A stretch of DNA of 64,000 nt from Cellulosimicrobium marinum (lineage in GTDB: Bacteria > Actinomycetota > Actinomycetes > Actinomycetales > Cellulomonadaceae), in NCBI RefSeq assembly GCF_020551945.1, contig NZ_JAJBZH010000003.1, positions 371,370-435,369 of the forward strand, written 5' to 3'. The notes below the pieces were generated by a model. That model was not told the origin of the DNA. It worked only from the letters and a program-made list of their open reading frames with translations, and made no database searches. Shown here piece by piece: positions 19,268 to 26,383 of the stretch. Every line of letters starts with the position of its first letter. Position 1 is the first letter of the stretch. The position numbers and the translations under genes were made by a program.

Positions 19268-19310
19268 GTCAACCCCGGTTGACACTACGGAGGTGTCAAC
19301 CTAGATTGAC
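19268..19310 (+). promoter_or_regulatory. Promoter with two operators, HTH/Clp-N operon
   Basis: TTGACA (19279-19284) and TAGATT (19302-19307) are 17 bp apart, a close match to a primary-sigma promoter. Two palindromes overlap it: GTCAACC-cc-GGTTGAC (19268-19283) over the -35, and GTCAACC-ta-GATTGAC (19295-19310) over the -10. Their starts are 27 bp apart. The ATG follows the -10 by 7 bases. Confidence 0.8.
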
Positions 19311-19314
19311 GAGC

Positions 19315-19533
19315 ATGGATCCCGTGGACGTGGACGCCGCGAGCAGCACCGACCCGGACGTCGGGCTGCGCGCCGTGCGGTCGCTGCGCGTGCTCGCCGA
19401 GCACCTCGAGACCCTGCAGGTCGAGAACGCCCGCGCGCAGGGCTGGTCCTGGCAGGAGATCGCGGACCGGCTCGGCGTCACGCGCCAGGCGGTCCACAAG
19501 AGGTACGGGTCGTCCCGCAACCGGAGGTCATGA
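19315..19533 (+). CDS. Small helix-turn-helix protein
   Basis: A 72-residue DNA-binding protein. The C-terminal half forms a helix-turn-helix: GWSWQEIADRLGVTRQAVHK, with a basic tail. It resembles the small regulators that precede Clp-N-domain genes in actinobacteria. The mRNA should be leaderless: TAGATT ends 7 bases before the ATG. Two palindromes that overlap the promoter are the natural autoregulatory sites for this protein, though binding is inference. Its TGA overlaps the ATG of the next gene (ATGA), so the two are translationally coupled. Confidence 0.85.
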   Translation: MDPVDVDAASSTDPDVGLRAVRSLRVLAEHLETLQVENARAQGWSWQEIADRLGVTRQAVHKRYGSSRNRRS

Positions 19534-20105
19534 TGTTCGAACGTTTCGCGGTCGACGCCCGACAGGCCGTCGTCGACGCGCAGGAGATCGCCCGGGACCG
19601 CGGCGCCGCGACGATCGAGGCGGTGCACGTCCTGCTCGGCGTGGCCCGGCAGGACGGGCCGGCGGCCCGCGCGCTCGCGTCCGTCGGGGTGGGCGCGGAC
19701 GACCTCGACCGCCACGCGGCGGCCGTCCGGTCCGCGGACCTGCTCGACGGAGAGGCGCTCGCCTCGCTCGGCATCGACCTGGACGCGGTCCGCGCCCGGA
19801 CCGACGCCGCCTTCGGCGCCGGCGCGCTCGAGCGGGCCGGGCGACGCCGCCGCCGCGGGCACGTCGCGTTCACGAAGGAGGCGGCGAAGGCCCTGGAACG
19901 GTCGCTGCGCGAGGCCGTCGCCCTGCACGCCACGACGATCGACTCGGGTCACGTGCTCCTCGCGCTCCTCCAGGACGAGGGGACGACGGCGCACCGCACC
20001 CTCGCCGCGGCGCTCGCCGCGGCCGGTTCCACCCCGGACGCGCTGCGGTCGGTGCTCCTCGACCCCGGCTCCGCGGGCGCGGCGGGCCGTCGCGCCGCGT
20101 CCTGA
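19530..20105 (+). CDS. Clp N-terminal-domain protein without ATPase
   Basis: A 191-residue protein made of two Clp-N repeats, about residues 3-75 (FERFAVDARQAVVDAQEIAR onward, with IEAVHVLLGVARQ) and 105-175 (FTKEAAKALERSLREAVAL, with IDSGHVLLALLQDEG). The Walker motifs of ClpA/B/C are absent, so it cannot unfold proteins itself; it may bind substrates or modulate a Clp machine, as proposed for ClpS-like or ClpC-N paralogues. A linker of basic residues (RRRRR-like) joins the two repeats. The start overlaps the HTH gene stop. An in-frame-looking second ATG three bases on is equally usable. Confidence 0.85.
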   Translation: MMFERFAVDARQAVVDAQEIARDRGAATIEAVHVLLGVARQDGPAARALASVGVGADDLDRHAAAVRSADLLDGEALASLGIDLDAVRARTDAAFGAGALERAGRRRRRGHVAFTKEAAKALERSLREAVALHATTIDSGHVLLALLQDEGTTAHRTLAAALAAAGSTPDALRSVLLDPGSAGAAGRRAAS

Positions 20106-20147
20106 CCTCGGGAGGCCGAGACCGGGCAGGGGTGGTTCACTCGCCCC

Positions 20148-21488
20148 ATGCCCGACGGTGCCGCACCCCCGCAGACCGCCCCGGCCGACGTCGGACGGCT
20201 CGTGCTGCTCGCCGCGCTGGTGGGCGGGGCCGCCGCCGTCGGTGCGACGGCGTTCACGTCGCTCGTCCACGCAGCCGAGCACCTGCTGTGGCACACGCTG
20301 CCCGACGCCGTCGGGTTCGACGCTCCCCCGTGGTGGTGGGTCGTGGGCCTGCTCGTCCTCGGCGCGCTCGGGGTGGCGGCCGCGAGCCGGCTGCCGGGCC
20401 ACGGCGGGCACCACCCGCTCGACGGGCTCGCGTTCGACATCACGCCGCGCGAGCTCGGCTCGACGCTGCTCGCCGCGTTCAGCTCGCTCGCGTTCGGGGC
20501 CGTGATCGGGCCCGAGGCGCCGCTGCTCGCGATCGGGACGAGCATCGGCTTCGCCGTGCAGCGCCGCGTCGGGACGGAGGTGTCCCGCGTCCTCGTGCTC
20601 TCGGGCGCGGGGGCCGCGCTCGGCGTCGTCATGGGCAACCCGGTCGTGACGGCGCTGCTCGTCCTCGAGGCCGCGCTGTTCGCCCCGCCCGGCACCGCGG
20701 TACACCGCCCCCTCCTGCGGACCGTCCCGCTGCTCGTCGCGCTCGGCACCGGGTACCTCGTGCGCGTGGGCGTCGGGGACTGGCCCGGCGTGCACGTGTC
20801 GGAGCTCTCGACCGGGCCGCTCGGTACCTACACCACCGTCCGGGTCGTCGATCTCCTCGCCGGCCTGGCCACGGCCGCGCTCACGACGGTCGTCGTGGTC
20901 GCCGCGCTGCGCGGCGCGGAGGCCCTGCGGGGGCTCTCGCGCCGCCACCACCTCGTGGTGCTCGTCGCCGGTGGCGCCGTGGTGGCCGCGGTCGCGCTGG
21001 CGGGTCGCGCGGTGACGGGGCTCGACGTGGACGTGCTCCTGTTCTCGGGGCAGCAGTCGATGCCCGCCGTCACGGGCGTGACGGCGGCGGGAACCCTCGT
21101 GGTCGTCGCGCTGCTCAAGGCCCTCGCGTACGCCGTGAGCCTCGGCAGCGGCTTCCGGGGCGGCGCGATCTTCCCCGCCGTGTTCCTCGGCACGGCCGTC
21201 GGGACGCTCACCTCCGTCGTCGTCCCCGACACCGCGCTGGCGGCTCAGGTCGCGTGCGGGATCGCGGCGGGCACGGCGCTGGCGCTCGGCATGCCCGTCA
21301 CCGCGCTCGTCCTGGCGGTCCTGCTCACGGCGTCCGCCGGGCCGGCGGTCACCGTCCCCGCCATCGTCGGCGCCGTCGCCGGCGCCCTCGTCAAGGCCTT
21401 CCACGACCACCGACGCCGCGGCGTCGACCCCGACGTCGCGGACCCGGGCCCGGCGGACGCGTCCGCCGACCCGGCCCCGGGCCGCTGA
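20148..21488 (+). CDS. ClC-family chloride channel/transporter
   Basis: A 446-residue membrane protein of the voltage-gated chloride channel family. About ten helices are evident. The GPEAP motif near residues 122-126 keeps the gating glutamate (GxEGP in ClC-ec1). GSGFRGGAIFPAVFLG near 330-345 is the GxFxP anion-site motif. The last 25 residues are polar and Asp/Pro-rich. The start is the ATG at 20148. It follows the Clp-N gene by 42 bases and could be in the same transcript. Chloride/proton exchange is expected from family members, but the residues here do not decide channel versus antiporter. Confidence 0.88.
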   Translation: MPDGAAPPQTAPADVGRLVLLAALVGGAAAVGATAFTSLVHAAEHLLWHTLPDAVGFDAPPWWWVVGLLVLGALGVAAASRLPGHGGHHPLDGLAFDITPRELGSTLLAAFSSLAFGAVIGPEAPLLAIGTSIGFAVQRRVGTEVSRVLVLSGAGAALGVVMGNPVVTALLVLEAALFAPPGTAVHRPLLRTVPLLVALGTGYLVRVGVGDWPGVHVSELSTGPLGTYTTVRVVDLLAGLATAALTTVVVVAALRGAEALRGLSRRHHLVVLVAGGAVVAAVALAGRAVTGLDVDVLLFSGQQSMPAVTGVTAAGTLVVVALLKALAYAVSLGSGFRGGAIFPAVFLGTAVGTLTSVVVPDTALAAQVACGIAAGTALALGMPVTALVLAVLLTASAGPAVTVPAIVGAVAGALVKAFHDHRRRGVDPDVADPGPADASADPAPGR

Positions 21489-24380
21489 TCAGAGCTTCGT
21501 GACGGGCGAGTACCGCAGCAGCAGCCGCTTGGTCCCGTCGGCCCCGAAGTCGATCTTCGCCACCGCGTTCGGCCCCGCGCCCTCCAGCGCGACGACCGTC
21601 CCCAACCCGTACGCGTCGTGCGTCACCTTGTCGCCCACCGCCAGGTTCGGGATGTCGGCGTCCTGCCGCGGCGTCGCCGACCCGAACGTCGCCCCGGAGC
21701 CGCCAGACGACCCGGGCCGGAAGCCGGACGACCCTGCCGTGCGTCCTGGCGACCCGGACGACGAGCGGGCAGGGGCCGACGACGCCGGGTCGTGGCGGGT
21801 CTGGCGGGAGCGGTCCGAGGAACGAGGACCGCGGATGGCAGACCCGGCGGCGTCGGCCCCGGACCGCGCACCCGACCCGGACCACGAACCCGACCCCGAC
21901 CCCAACCCCGACCCCGACCCCGACCCCGACCGTCCACCCGACCACCCGGAACCCCGCCCCCAGACCGACCCGCCGGCACGCAGCGTCTGCATCGACGACT
22001 CGCGCCGCCGCCAGTCCCACAGCTCCTCGGGGATCTCGTCGAGGAACCGGCTGGGCGGAAACTCGTTCGCCATCCCCCACGCGGACCGCACGGCGGAGCG
22101 GGACACGTAGAGGCGTTCGCGGGCCCGGGTGATGCCGACGTAGGCGAGGCGGCGTTCCTCGGAGAGCTCGGCGTCGTCGTGCAGGGACCGCATGTGCGGG
22201 AAGGTGCCGTCCTCCATGCCGGTGAGGAACACGACGGGGAACTCGAGGCCCTTGGCGGTGTGCAGGGTCATGAGCGTGACGACGCCGGGGTCGACCTTCT
22301 CCACCGCACCGTCGCCCTGGCCGTCCTCGTCGGCATCGGTGTCGGTGGTGTCGGTGTCGTCCGCCGGGATCTGGTCGGCGTCGGCGACGAGGGAGACGCG
22401 TTCGAGGAAGTCGGACAGCGTGCCCTCGGGCTCGAGCTCGGTGAACTCGGCGGCGACGGCATGGAGCTCGGCGAGGTTCTCGACGCGGGTGGCGTCCTGA
22501 GGGTCGTCGCTCGCGCGCAGCTCGGCGAGGTAGCCGGTGCGGTCGAGGACGGCGCCGAGGACGTCGGCGGGCGTGGCGCCCGAGGCGGCGAGCTCGCGCA
22601 GCCCGGTCATGAGCTCGACGAACGCGCGCAGCGGGTTGAGCGTCCGGTTGGTGAGGCCGGGGATCTCGTCGATGCGGTCGAGGGCGGCGCCGAACGAGAT
22701 GCGCTCGCGGTCGGCGAGCGCCGCGACGGCGCCCTCGGCCCGGTCGCCGAGCCCGCGCTTGGGGGTGTTGAGCACGCGGCGCAGGTTGACGTCGTCGTCG
22801 AGGTTGTCGATGGCGCGCAGGTAGGCGACGGCGTCCTTGACCTCGCGGCGCTCGTAGAAGCGTGTGCCGCCGACGACCTTGTAGGGCAGGCCGACGCGGA
22901 TGAGCACCTCTTCCAGGGCGCGGGACTGGGCGTTGGTGCGGTAGAAGACGGCGACGTCGCCGGGCCGCACGCCGTCGGTGTCGCCGAGGCGGTCGATCTC
23001 CTGCGCGACGAACCGCGCTTCCTCGTGCTCGTTGTCGGCGACGTATCCGATCACCTTGGCGCCCGCGCCGGAGTCGGTCCACAGGCGCTTGGGCTTGCGG
23101 TCGGGGTTGCGCGCGATGACGGCGTTGGCGGCGGAGAGGATGTTCTGGGTGGAGCGGTAGTTCTGCTCCAGCAGGATGGTGCGCGCGTCCGGGTAGTCGG
23201 CCTCGAACTCGAGGATGTTGCGGATGGTCGCGCCGCGGAACGCGTAGATCGACTGGTCGGCGTCGCCGACGACGGTGAGCTCGGCGGGGTCGAGGGCGAC
23301 GGCCTGCGCCTCGCCGGTGCCGCTCGTGGCGGGGTCGGTCGCGGCGGAGCCGGCACCGACGCCGGCGAGCTCGCGCACGAGGACGTACTGGGCGTGGTTG
23401 GTGTCCTGGTACTCGTCGACGAGGACGTGCCGGAAGCGTCGCCGGTAGTGCTCGGCGACGGCGGGGAACGCCTGGAGCAGGTTGACGGTCGTCATGATGA
23501 TGTCGTCGAAGTCGAGGGCGCTCGCCGCCTGGAGGCGTGCCTGGTAGCGGGTGTAGACGTCGGCGAGGACCTGGTCGAACTCGGGCACGACGGCGCCGCG
23601 CGCCCCGGGGTGGTCGGCGAGCCCGTCCTCGGTGGCGTGGGCGCCCGACTCGCGCGCGTACGTCTCGGGGTCGACGAGCTCGTTCTTGAGGTCGGAGATC
23701 TTGTGGGCGAGGGAGCGCGCCGGGTACTTCTTCGGGTCGAGGTCGAGCTCGCGCGTGACGAGGGTGATGAGCCGTTGGGAGTCCGCGGCGTCGTAGATGG
23801 AGAAGCTGGACCGCAGCCCGAGCGTCGTCGCCTCGCGCCGCAGGATGCGGGTGCACGCGGAGTGGAACGTGGAGACCCACATGTTCTGCCCGGCGGGCCC
23901 GACGAGCTGGACCACCCGCTCGCGCATCTCGGCCGCGGCCTTGTTCGTGAAGGTGATGGCGAGGATCTGGCCCGCGCGGGCACGCCCGGTCGCGAGGAGG
24001 TGCGCGATGCGGTGGGTGAGCACGCGCGTCTTGCCCGACCCGGCGCCCGCGACGATGAGCAGCGGTCCGCCCGCGTGCACGACGGCCTCCCGCTGCTGCG
24101 GGTTGAGCCCGTCGAGCAGGCCGTCGGGGTCGATGTGCGCGAAGCGTCCGCGACGTTCGCCCGACGCCGCCCGCTCCCCCGCGGCGTCCGGCCCACCCGC
24201 GCCCCCGGGCCCCGTGGGCGACCCCGCGGAGGGCGACCCCGCGGCGTCGGGCACGGCGGCGTCGTCGGTCCAGCGCGGGGCGGTGCGCGGGAGGCGGGAC
24301 TCGCCGCCGTGGTCGACGCGCGGGCCGTCGAACAGCGTGTCGAGGCCGGGCAGCGGGAGGTTCTCGAAGAGCGAAGCCAT
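21489..24380 (-). CDS. pcrA: ATP-dependent DNA helicase PcrA/UvrD with expanded C-terminal linker
   Basis: Superfamily 1 3'-5' helicase used in repair and removal of recombination intermediates. Walker A AGAGSGKT is at residues 111-118; further on are DEYQDTNHAQY (Walker B), QNYRST, and TLHTAKGLEFPVVF (motif V). The last 50 residues (VGDKVTHDAYGLGTVVAL) form the conserved PcrA tudor-like end that contacts RNA polymerase. The 963 residues exceed the usual 720-830: there is a 75-residue N-terminal extension and a Ser/Gly linker (about 790-905). Within the linker, residues 841-870 are encoded by hairpin element copy B. The start is the ATG at 24380 with GGGAGGGCT before it. Confidence 0.93.
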   Translation of the reverse strand: MASLFENLPLPGLDTLFDGPRVDHGGESRLPRTAPRWTDDAAVPDAAGSPSAGSPTGPGGAGGPDAAGERAASGERRGRFAHIDPDGLLDGLNPQQREAVVHAGGPLLIVAGAGSGKTRVLTHRIAHLLATGRARAGQILAITFTNKAAAEMRERVVQLVGPAGQNMWVSTFHSACTRILRREATTLGLRSSFSIYDAADSQRLITLVTRELDLDPKKYPARSLAHKISDLKNELVDPETYARESGAHATEDGLADHPGARGAVVPEFDQVLADVYTRYQARLQAASALDFDDIIMTTVNLLQAFPAVAEHYRRRFRHVLVDEYQDTNHAQYVLVRELAGVGAGSAATDPATSGTGEAQAVALDPAELTVVGDADQSIYAFRGATIRNILEFEADYPDARTILLEQNYRSTQNILSAANAVIARNPDRKPKRLWTDSGAGAKVIGYVADNEHEEARFVAQEIDRLGDTDGVRPGDVAVFYRTNAQSRALEEVLIRVGLPYKVVGGTRFYERREVKDAVAYLRAIDNLDDDVNLRRVLNTPKRGLGDRAEGAVAALADRERISFGAALDRIDEIPGLTNRTLNPLRAFVELMTGLRELAASGATPADVLGAVLDRTGYLAELRASDDPQDATRVENLAELHAVAAEFTELEPEGTLSDFLERVSLVADADQIPADDTDTTDTDADEDGQGDGAVEKVDPGVVTLMTLHTAKGLEFPVVFLTGMEDGTFPHMRSLHDDAELSEERRLAYVGITRARERLYVSRSAVRSAWGMANEFPPSRFLDEIPEELWDWRRRESSMQTLRAGGSVWGRGSGWSGGRSGSGSGSGLGSGSGSWSGSGARSGADAAGSAIRGPRSSDRSRQTRHDPASSAPARSSSGSPGRTAGSSGFRPGSSGGSGATFGSATPRQDADIPNLAVGDKVTHDAYGLGTVVALEGAGPNAVAKIDFGADGTKRLLLRYSPVTKL
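21772..21860 (+). repeat. Dispersed hairpin element, copy B, inside pcrA
   Basis: A 20-bp inverted repeat (21772-21791 with 21841-21860, one mismatch) encloses a 49-base loop that starts with the same 20 bases as copies A and C. It lies antisense to pcrA and is read through in frame as part of the C-terminal linker. Its loop is the most diverged of the four, consistent with coding constraint or age. Confidence 0.85.
21889..21930. repeat. Hexanucleotide tandem repeat in pcrA linker
   Basis: Seven consecutive CCCGAC units, one of them CCCAAC, encode an alternating Gly-Ser stretch on the minus strand. Such a run is prone to slippage, so linker length may vary between strains without breaking the frame. 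Confidence 0.85.
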
Positions 24381-24492
24381 AGCCCTCCCAGCCTAGGCGC
24401 CCCGACCCACACCCCGGCACCGATGAGTTCGCGCGGCGCGCGGCGTCGTCACGGGAGGGCCGCGCGGGCGCGCGGCAGGACGGAGCACCAGC

Positions 24493-24870
24493 ATGACCAC
24501 CCACCTCACCGGCGTGCACGCCGTCGCGATCCCCGTGGAGGACCAGGACCGCGCGCTCGCCTTCTACACGTCCACGCTCGGCTGCGAGGTCCGCATGGAC
24601 GGCGAGCTCCAGGACGGGTTCCGCTGGGTCGAGGTCGCCCCGCCCGGGGCGACGACGGCGCTCGCCCTCGTCCGGGCCGACGCCGCGAACCCGGCCGGGG
24701 TGGACACGGGCGTCCGCCTGCTCACGTCGGACGCCCCGGCCGACCACGCGACCCTCACGGCCGCCGGGGCGGACGTGGGCGAGCTGCTGCGCTGGGAGGG
24801 CGTCCCGCCGATGTTCGCGCTGCGCGACGTCGACGGCAACACCCTCTACCTCATGGAGCCGGGGGGCTGA
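24493..24870 (+). CDS. VOC (glyoxalase/bleomycin-resistance) family protein
   Basis: A 125-residue single-unit protein of the vicinal oxygen chelate fold. The N-terminal VHAVAIPVEDQDRALAFYTS is the typical first strand-helix, with a metal-ligand His at position 9. The C-terminal DVDGNTLYLMEP is the second conserved block with a Glu ligand. The family includes isomerases, dioxygenases and antibiotic-binding proteins; nothing here selects one. It is transcribed divergently from pcrA, and the start is the ATG at 24493 with GGAG upstream. The DUF456 gene converges on it 20 bases downstream. Confidence 0.85.
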   Translation: MTTHLTGVHAVAIPVEDQDRALAFYTSTLGCEVRMDGELQDGFRWVEVAPPGATTALALVRADAANPAGVDTGVRLLTSDAPADHATLTAAGADVGELLRWEGVPPMFALRDVDGNTLYLMEPGG

Positions 24871-24889
24871 CCGGCTCCTCAGACGCTCC

Positions 24890-25372
24890 TCAGACGAAGA
24901 AGGCCCCGAAGAGCCACGTCGCGGCGGCGAGCAGCCCGCCGAGGAGCTGCACGAGGATCGTGATGCCGGTGGCCTGCATCGCGGCGACGGTCGCGCGCCA
25001 CGCCGCACGGCGGTCGCGGCGACGGACCAGCTCGGCGAGGAACACGGCGAGCACGAACCCGAGGAACAGCCCGACCACCGGGACGACGAAGAACCCGACG
25101 ACTCCCGCGAGCCCTCCCCACACGAGCGTCGACCACGGGACGTCGGCGCGCCGCATGTGCCGTCCTGCGAGCACGTACTGCGCGACCTCGGCCGCGACGA
25201 CGAACACCGCCGCGACCGCGAAGCACACCCACGCCCCGGTGCCGCCCGTGACGATCGCCCACACGAGGATCGCGCCGAGGACGAGCACATTGCCCGGCAG
25301 GATCTGCACGACGATGCCGACCAGCCCGACGAGGATCGCCAGCCCGACGAGAATCTCTCCACCCACGCTCAC
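24890..25372 (-). CDS. DUF456 membrane protein
   Basis: A 160-residue, mostly hydrophobic protein matching the DUF456 pattern: an N-terminal helix pair (GEILVGLAILVGLVGIVVQI onward, with LPGN), a conserved GRHMRRADVPWSTLVWG loop, and two further helices with a Gly-rich GLFLGFVLAV segment. The function is unknown. The start is the GTG at 25372; a second GTG two codons in is equally possible. It lies 248 bases downstream of the next minus-strand gene, with a long hairpin between. Confidence 0.75.
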   Translation of the reverse strand: MSVGGEILVGLAILVGLVGIVVQILPGNVLVLGAILVWAIVTGGTGAWVCFAVAAVFVVAAEVAQYVLAGRHMRRADVPWSTLVWGGLAGVVGFFVVPVVGLFLGFVLAVFLAELVRRRDRRAAWRATVAAMQATGITILVQLLGGLLAAATWLFGAFFV

Positions 25373-25530
25373 GGGCGCGATCCTCGCACGGCAGCGGCGT
25401 CTGCGAGGACGCGGGAGCGGCACGAGCCCGCCCACCGAGAGGCCGACGACGTGCACCTCCCGACGGGCCGCGAGCGGCGTCAACCATGCCGCGAGGTCGT
25501 CGGGGTCAATGCCCTCCATCCTGGAGACGG

Positions 25531-25603
25531 CGCGAGGTCGGCAGAGGCGGGCGAGGTCGGCACCCCGGGAGTGCCGATCTCGCCCGCGTCTGCCGACCTC
25601 GCG
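25531..25603. terminator. 33-bp hairpin between two membrane-protein genes
   Basis: Arms 25531-25563 and 25571-25603 pair over 33 bases with one mismatch and one G-T wobble around the loop CCCGGGA. The left arm contains GCGAGGTCGGCA twice. It lies 17 bases past the stop of the upstream minus-strand gene, so it may terminate that gene, but it is much longer than a normal terminator and could be a mobile repeat. Confidence 0.6.
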
Positions 25604-25619
25604 AGAAGCGCGTCGAGCG

Positions 25620-25985
25620 TCAGTTCCAGAACACCGCGACGAGGATGTTGACGAGGGTCAGGCCGCCGATGGCGTGCTTGACGCCCGGCGCGACCGCGCC
25701 GTCGGACGCCTTCGCACCCTGGCGCTTCGCGACGAACGCGAGCACCGCGATGACGAGCGCGACGGTGAGCTTGACGCCGATCTTGGCCATGTCGGGCCCG
25801 CCGTCGCCCCAGACCGAGGCCTCCCCGATCCCGACCATGGCGACACCGGCGACGAGCGCGGTGAGCGCCCCGTGCCAGACGCCCGTGTACAGGCCCGGCG
25901 AACGGAGGGAGGCGAGGTAGCCACCGAAGACGATGGCCCAGCCGACGAAGTGGAGCGCGACGAAGAGGTTGTAGACGAAGTCCAT
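25620..25985 (-). CDS. Four-helix membrane protein, function unknown
   Basis: A 121-residue protein with four hydrophobic helices (about residues 5-25, 35-52, 68-86, 103-120). The first contains VALHFVGWAIVFGGYLAS, with a His in the membrane. I do not recognise a characterised family; homologues are common as small integral membrane proteins in actinobacteria. The start is the ATG at 25985, with GGGTGGGGGC upstream. It is divergent from the sulfur operon control region, but its own promoter lies near 25995-26030 and no functional link to sulfur is shown. Confidence 0.7.
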   Translation of the reverse strand: MDFVYNLFVALHFVGWAIVFGGYLASLRSPGLYTGVWHGALTALVAGVAMVGIGEASVWGDGGPDMAKIGVKLTVALVIAVLAFVAKRQGAKASDGAVAPGVKHAIGGLTLVNILVAVFWN

Positions 25986-26061
25986 GCCCCCACCCTATTT
26001 GCTGACACACGTGTCGTGAAAACGTGCACAAGGTGAGATGCGCCTCGTCGACGGGCACTCC

Positions 26062-26091
26062 TTGAAATACTGGACCAATCCAGTCTACTCT
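26062..26091 (+). promoter_or_regulatory. Promoter with internal operator, sulfur operon
   Basis: TTGAAA (26062-26067) and TACTCT (26086-26091), 18 bp apart, form a good promoter. The spacer is filled by the perfect inverted repeat ACTGGA-ccaa-TCCAGT (26069-26084), which should block RNA polymerase when bound. The region is the most AT-rich in its neighbourhood. The regulator is not identified and is not encoded nearby. Confidence 0.75.
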
Positions 26092-26105
26092 TTAGGGTTC
26101 CCACC

Positions 26106-26159
26106 ATGCGGACGAGGGGTGTCCACACGGCCGGACGGCGGCTATCGTTGCGCGCATGA
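26106..26159 (+). CDS. Possible 17-residue upstream ORF
   Basis: A short basic ORF (MRTRGVHTAGRRLSLRA) starts 14 bases after the TACTCT box. Its TGA overlaps the ATG of the poly-cysteine leader (ATGA), so it could deliver ribosomes to the leader. It may be fortuitous: no strong ribosome-binding site precedes it. Confidence 0.3.
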   Translation: MRTRGVHTAGRRLSLRA

Positions 26160-26242
26160 CGACGGCAGACCGCACCCTCCTCGTGACCACGCGTCACGAG
26201 ATGCCGGCGTGCGCTCCCGTGTGTCCCAGCTGTTGTCGCTGA
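26156..26242 (+). CDS. Cysteine-rich leader peptide of sulfur operon
   Basis: A 28-codon ORF whose second half reads MPACAPVCPSCCR then stop, with cysteines at positions 19, 23, 26 and 27. Four Cys in the last ten residues is far above chance in this genome and matches poly-cysteine leaders known to act as cysteine-responsive attenuators of sulfur-assimilation operons in mycobacteria. A second possible -10, TATCGT (26143-26148), ends 7 bases before the ATG, so the ORF could be leaderless; it could also be reached by coupling from a 17-codon ORF overlapping its start. It ends 141 bases before the sulfite reductase start. Confidence 0.75.
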   Translation: MTTADRTLLVTTRHEMPACAPVCPSCCR

Positions 26243-26253
26243 ACCGCGCCCGA

Positions 26254-26376
26254 CTCAGCGCGAGCCCCGGCTCGCCGCCCCCTGAGACCCGGCGCGCGCC
26301 GTCGGACCTCAGCCACTCGCACCCTCGCTGAGCGCTCGCCGTCGCGCGTCCCCGCCCCCCGAACGAGGACACGAGG
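26254..26376 (+). promoter_or_regulatory. Attenuator-like RNA with four alternating segments
   Basis: Four short complementary segments follow the leader stop: CTCAG (26254-26258), CTGAG (26282-26286), CTCAG (26308-26312) and CTGAG (26328-26332). Each can pair with its neighbour, so 1:2, 2:3 and 3:4 are alternatives. Stem 1:2 is reinforced by GCGAGC/GCTCGC inside; stem 3:4 extends to CTCAGC/GCTGAG. CCTCG at 26323-26327 next to segment 4 can pair with the CGAGG ribosome-binding site at 26372-26376. This is the layout of a translation-coupled attenuator; the direction of control is inference. Confidence 0.55.
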
Positions 26377-26383
26377 ACCACCG

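Noticed and set aside
21618..26036. A 1472-codon plus-strand open frame
   Set aside because: Antisense to pcrA and then through unrelated genes; no recognisable domain.
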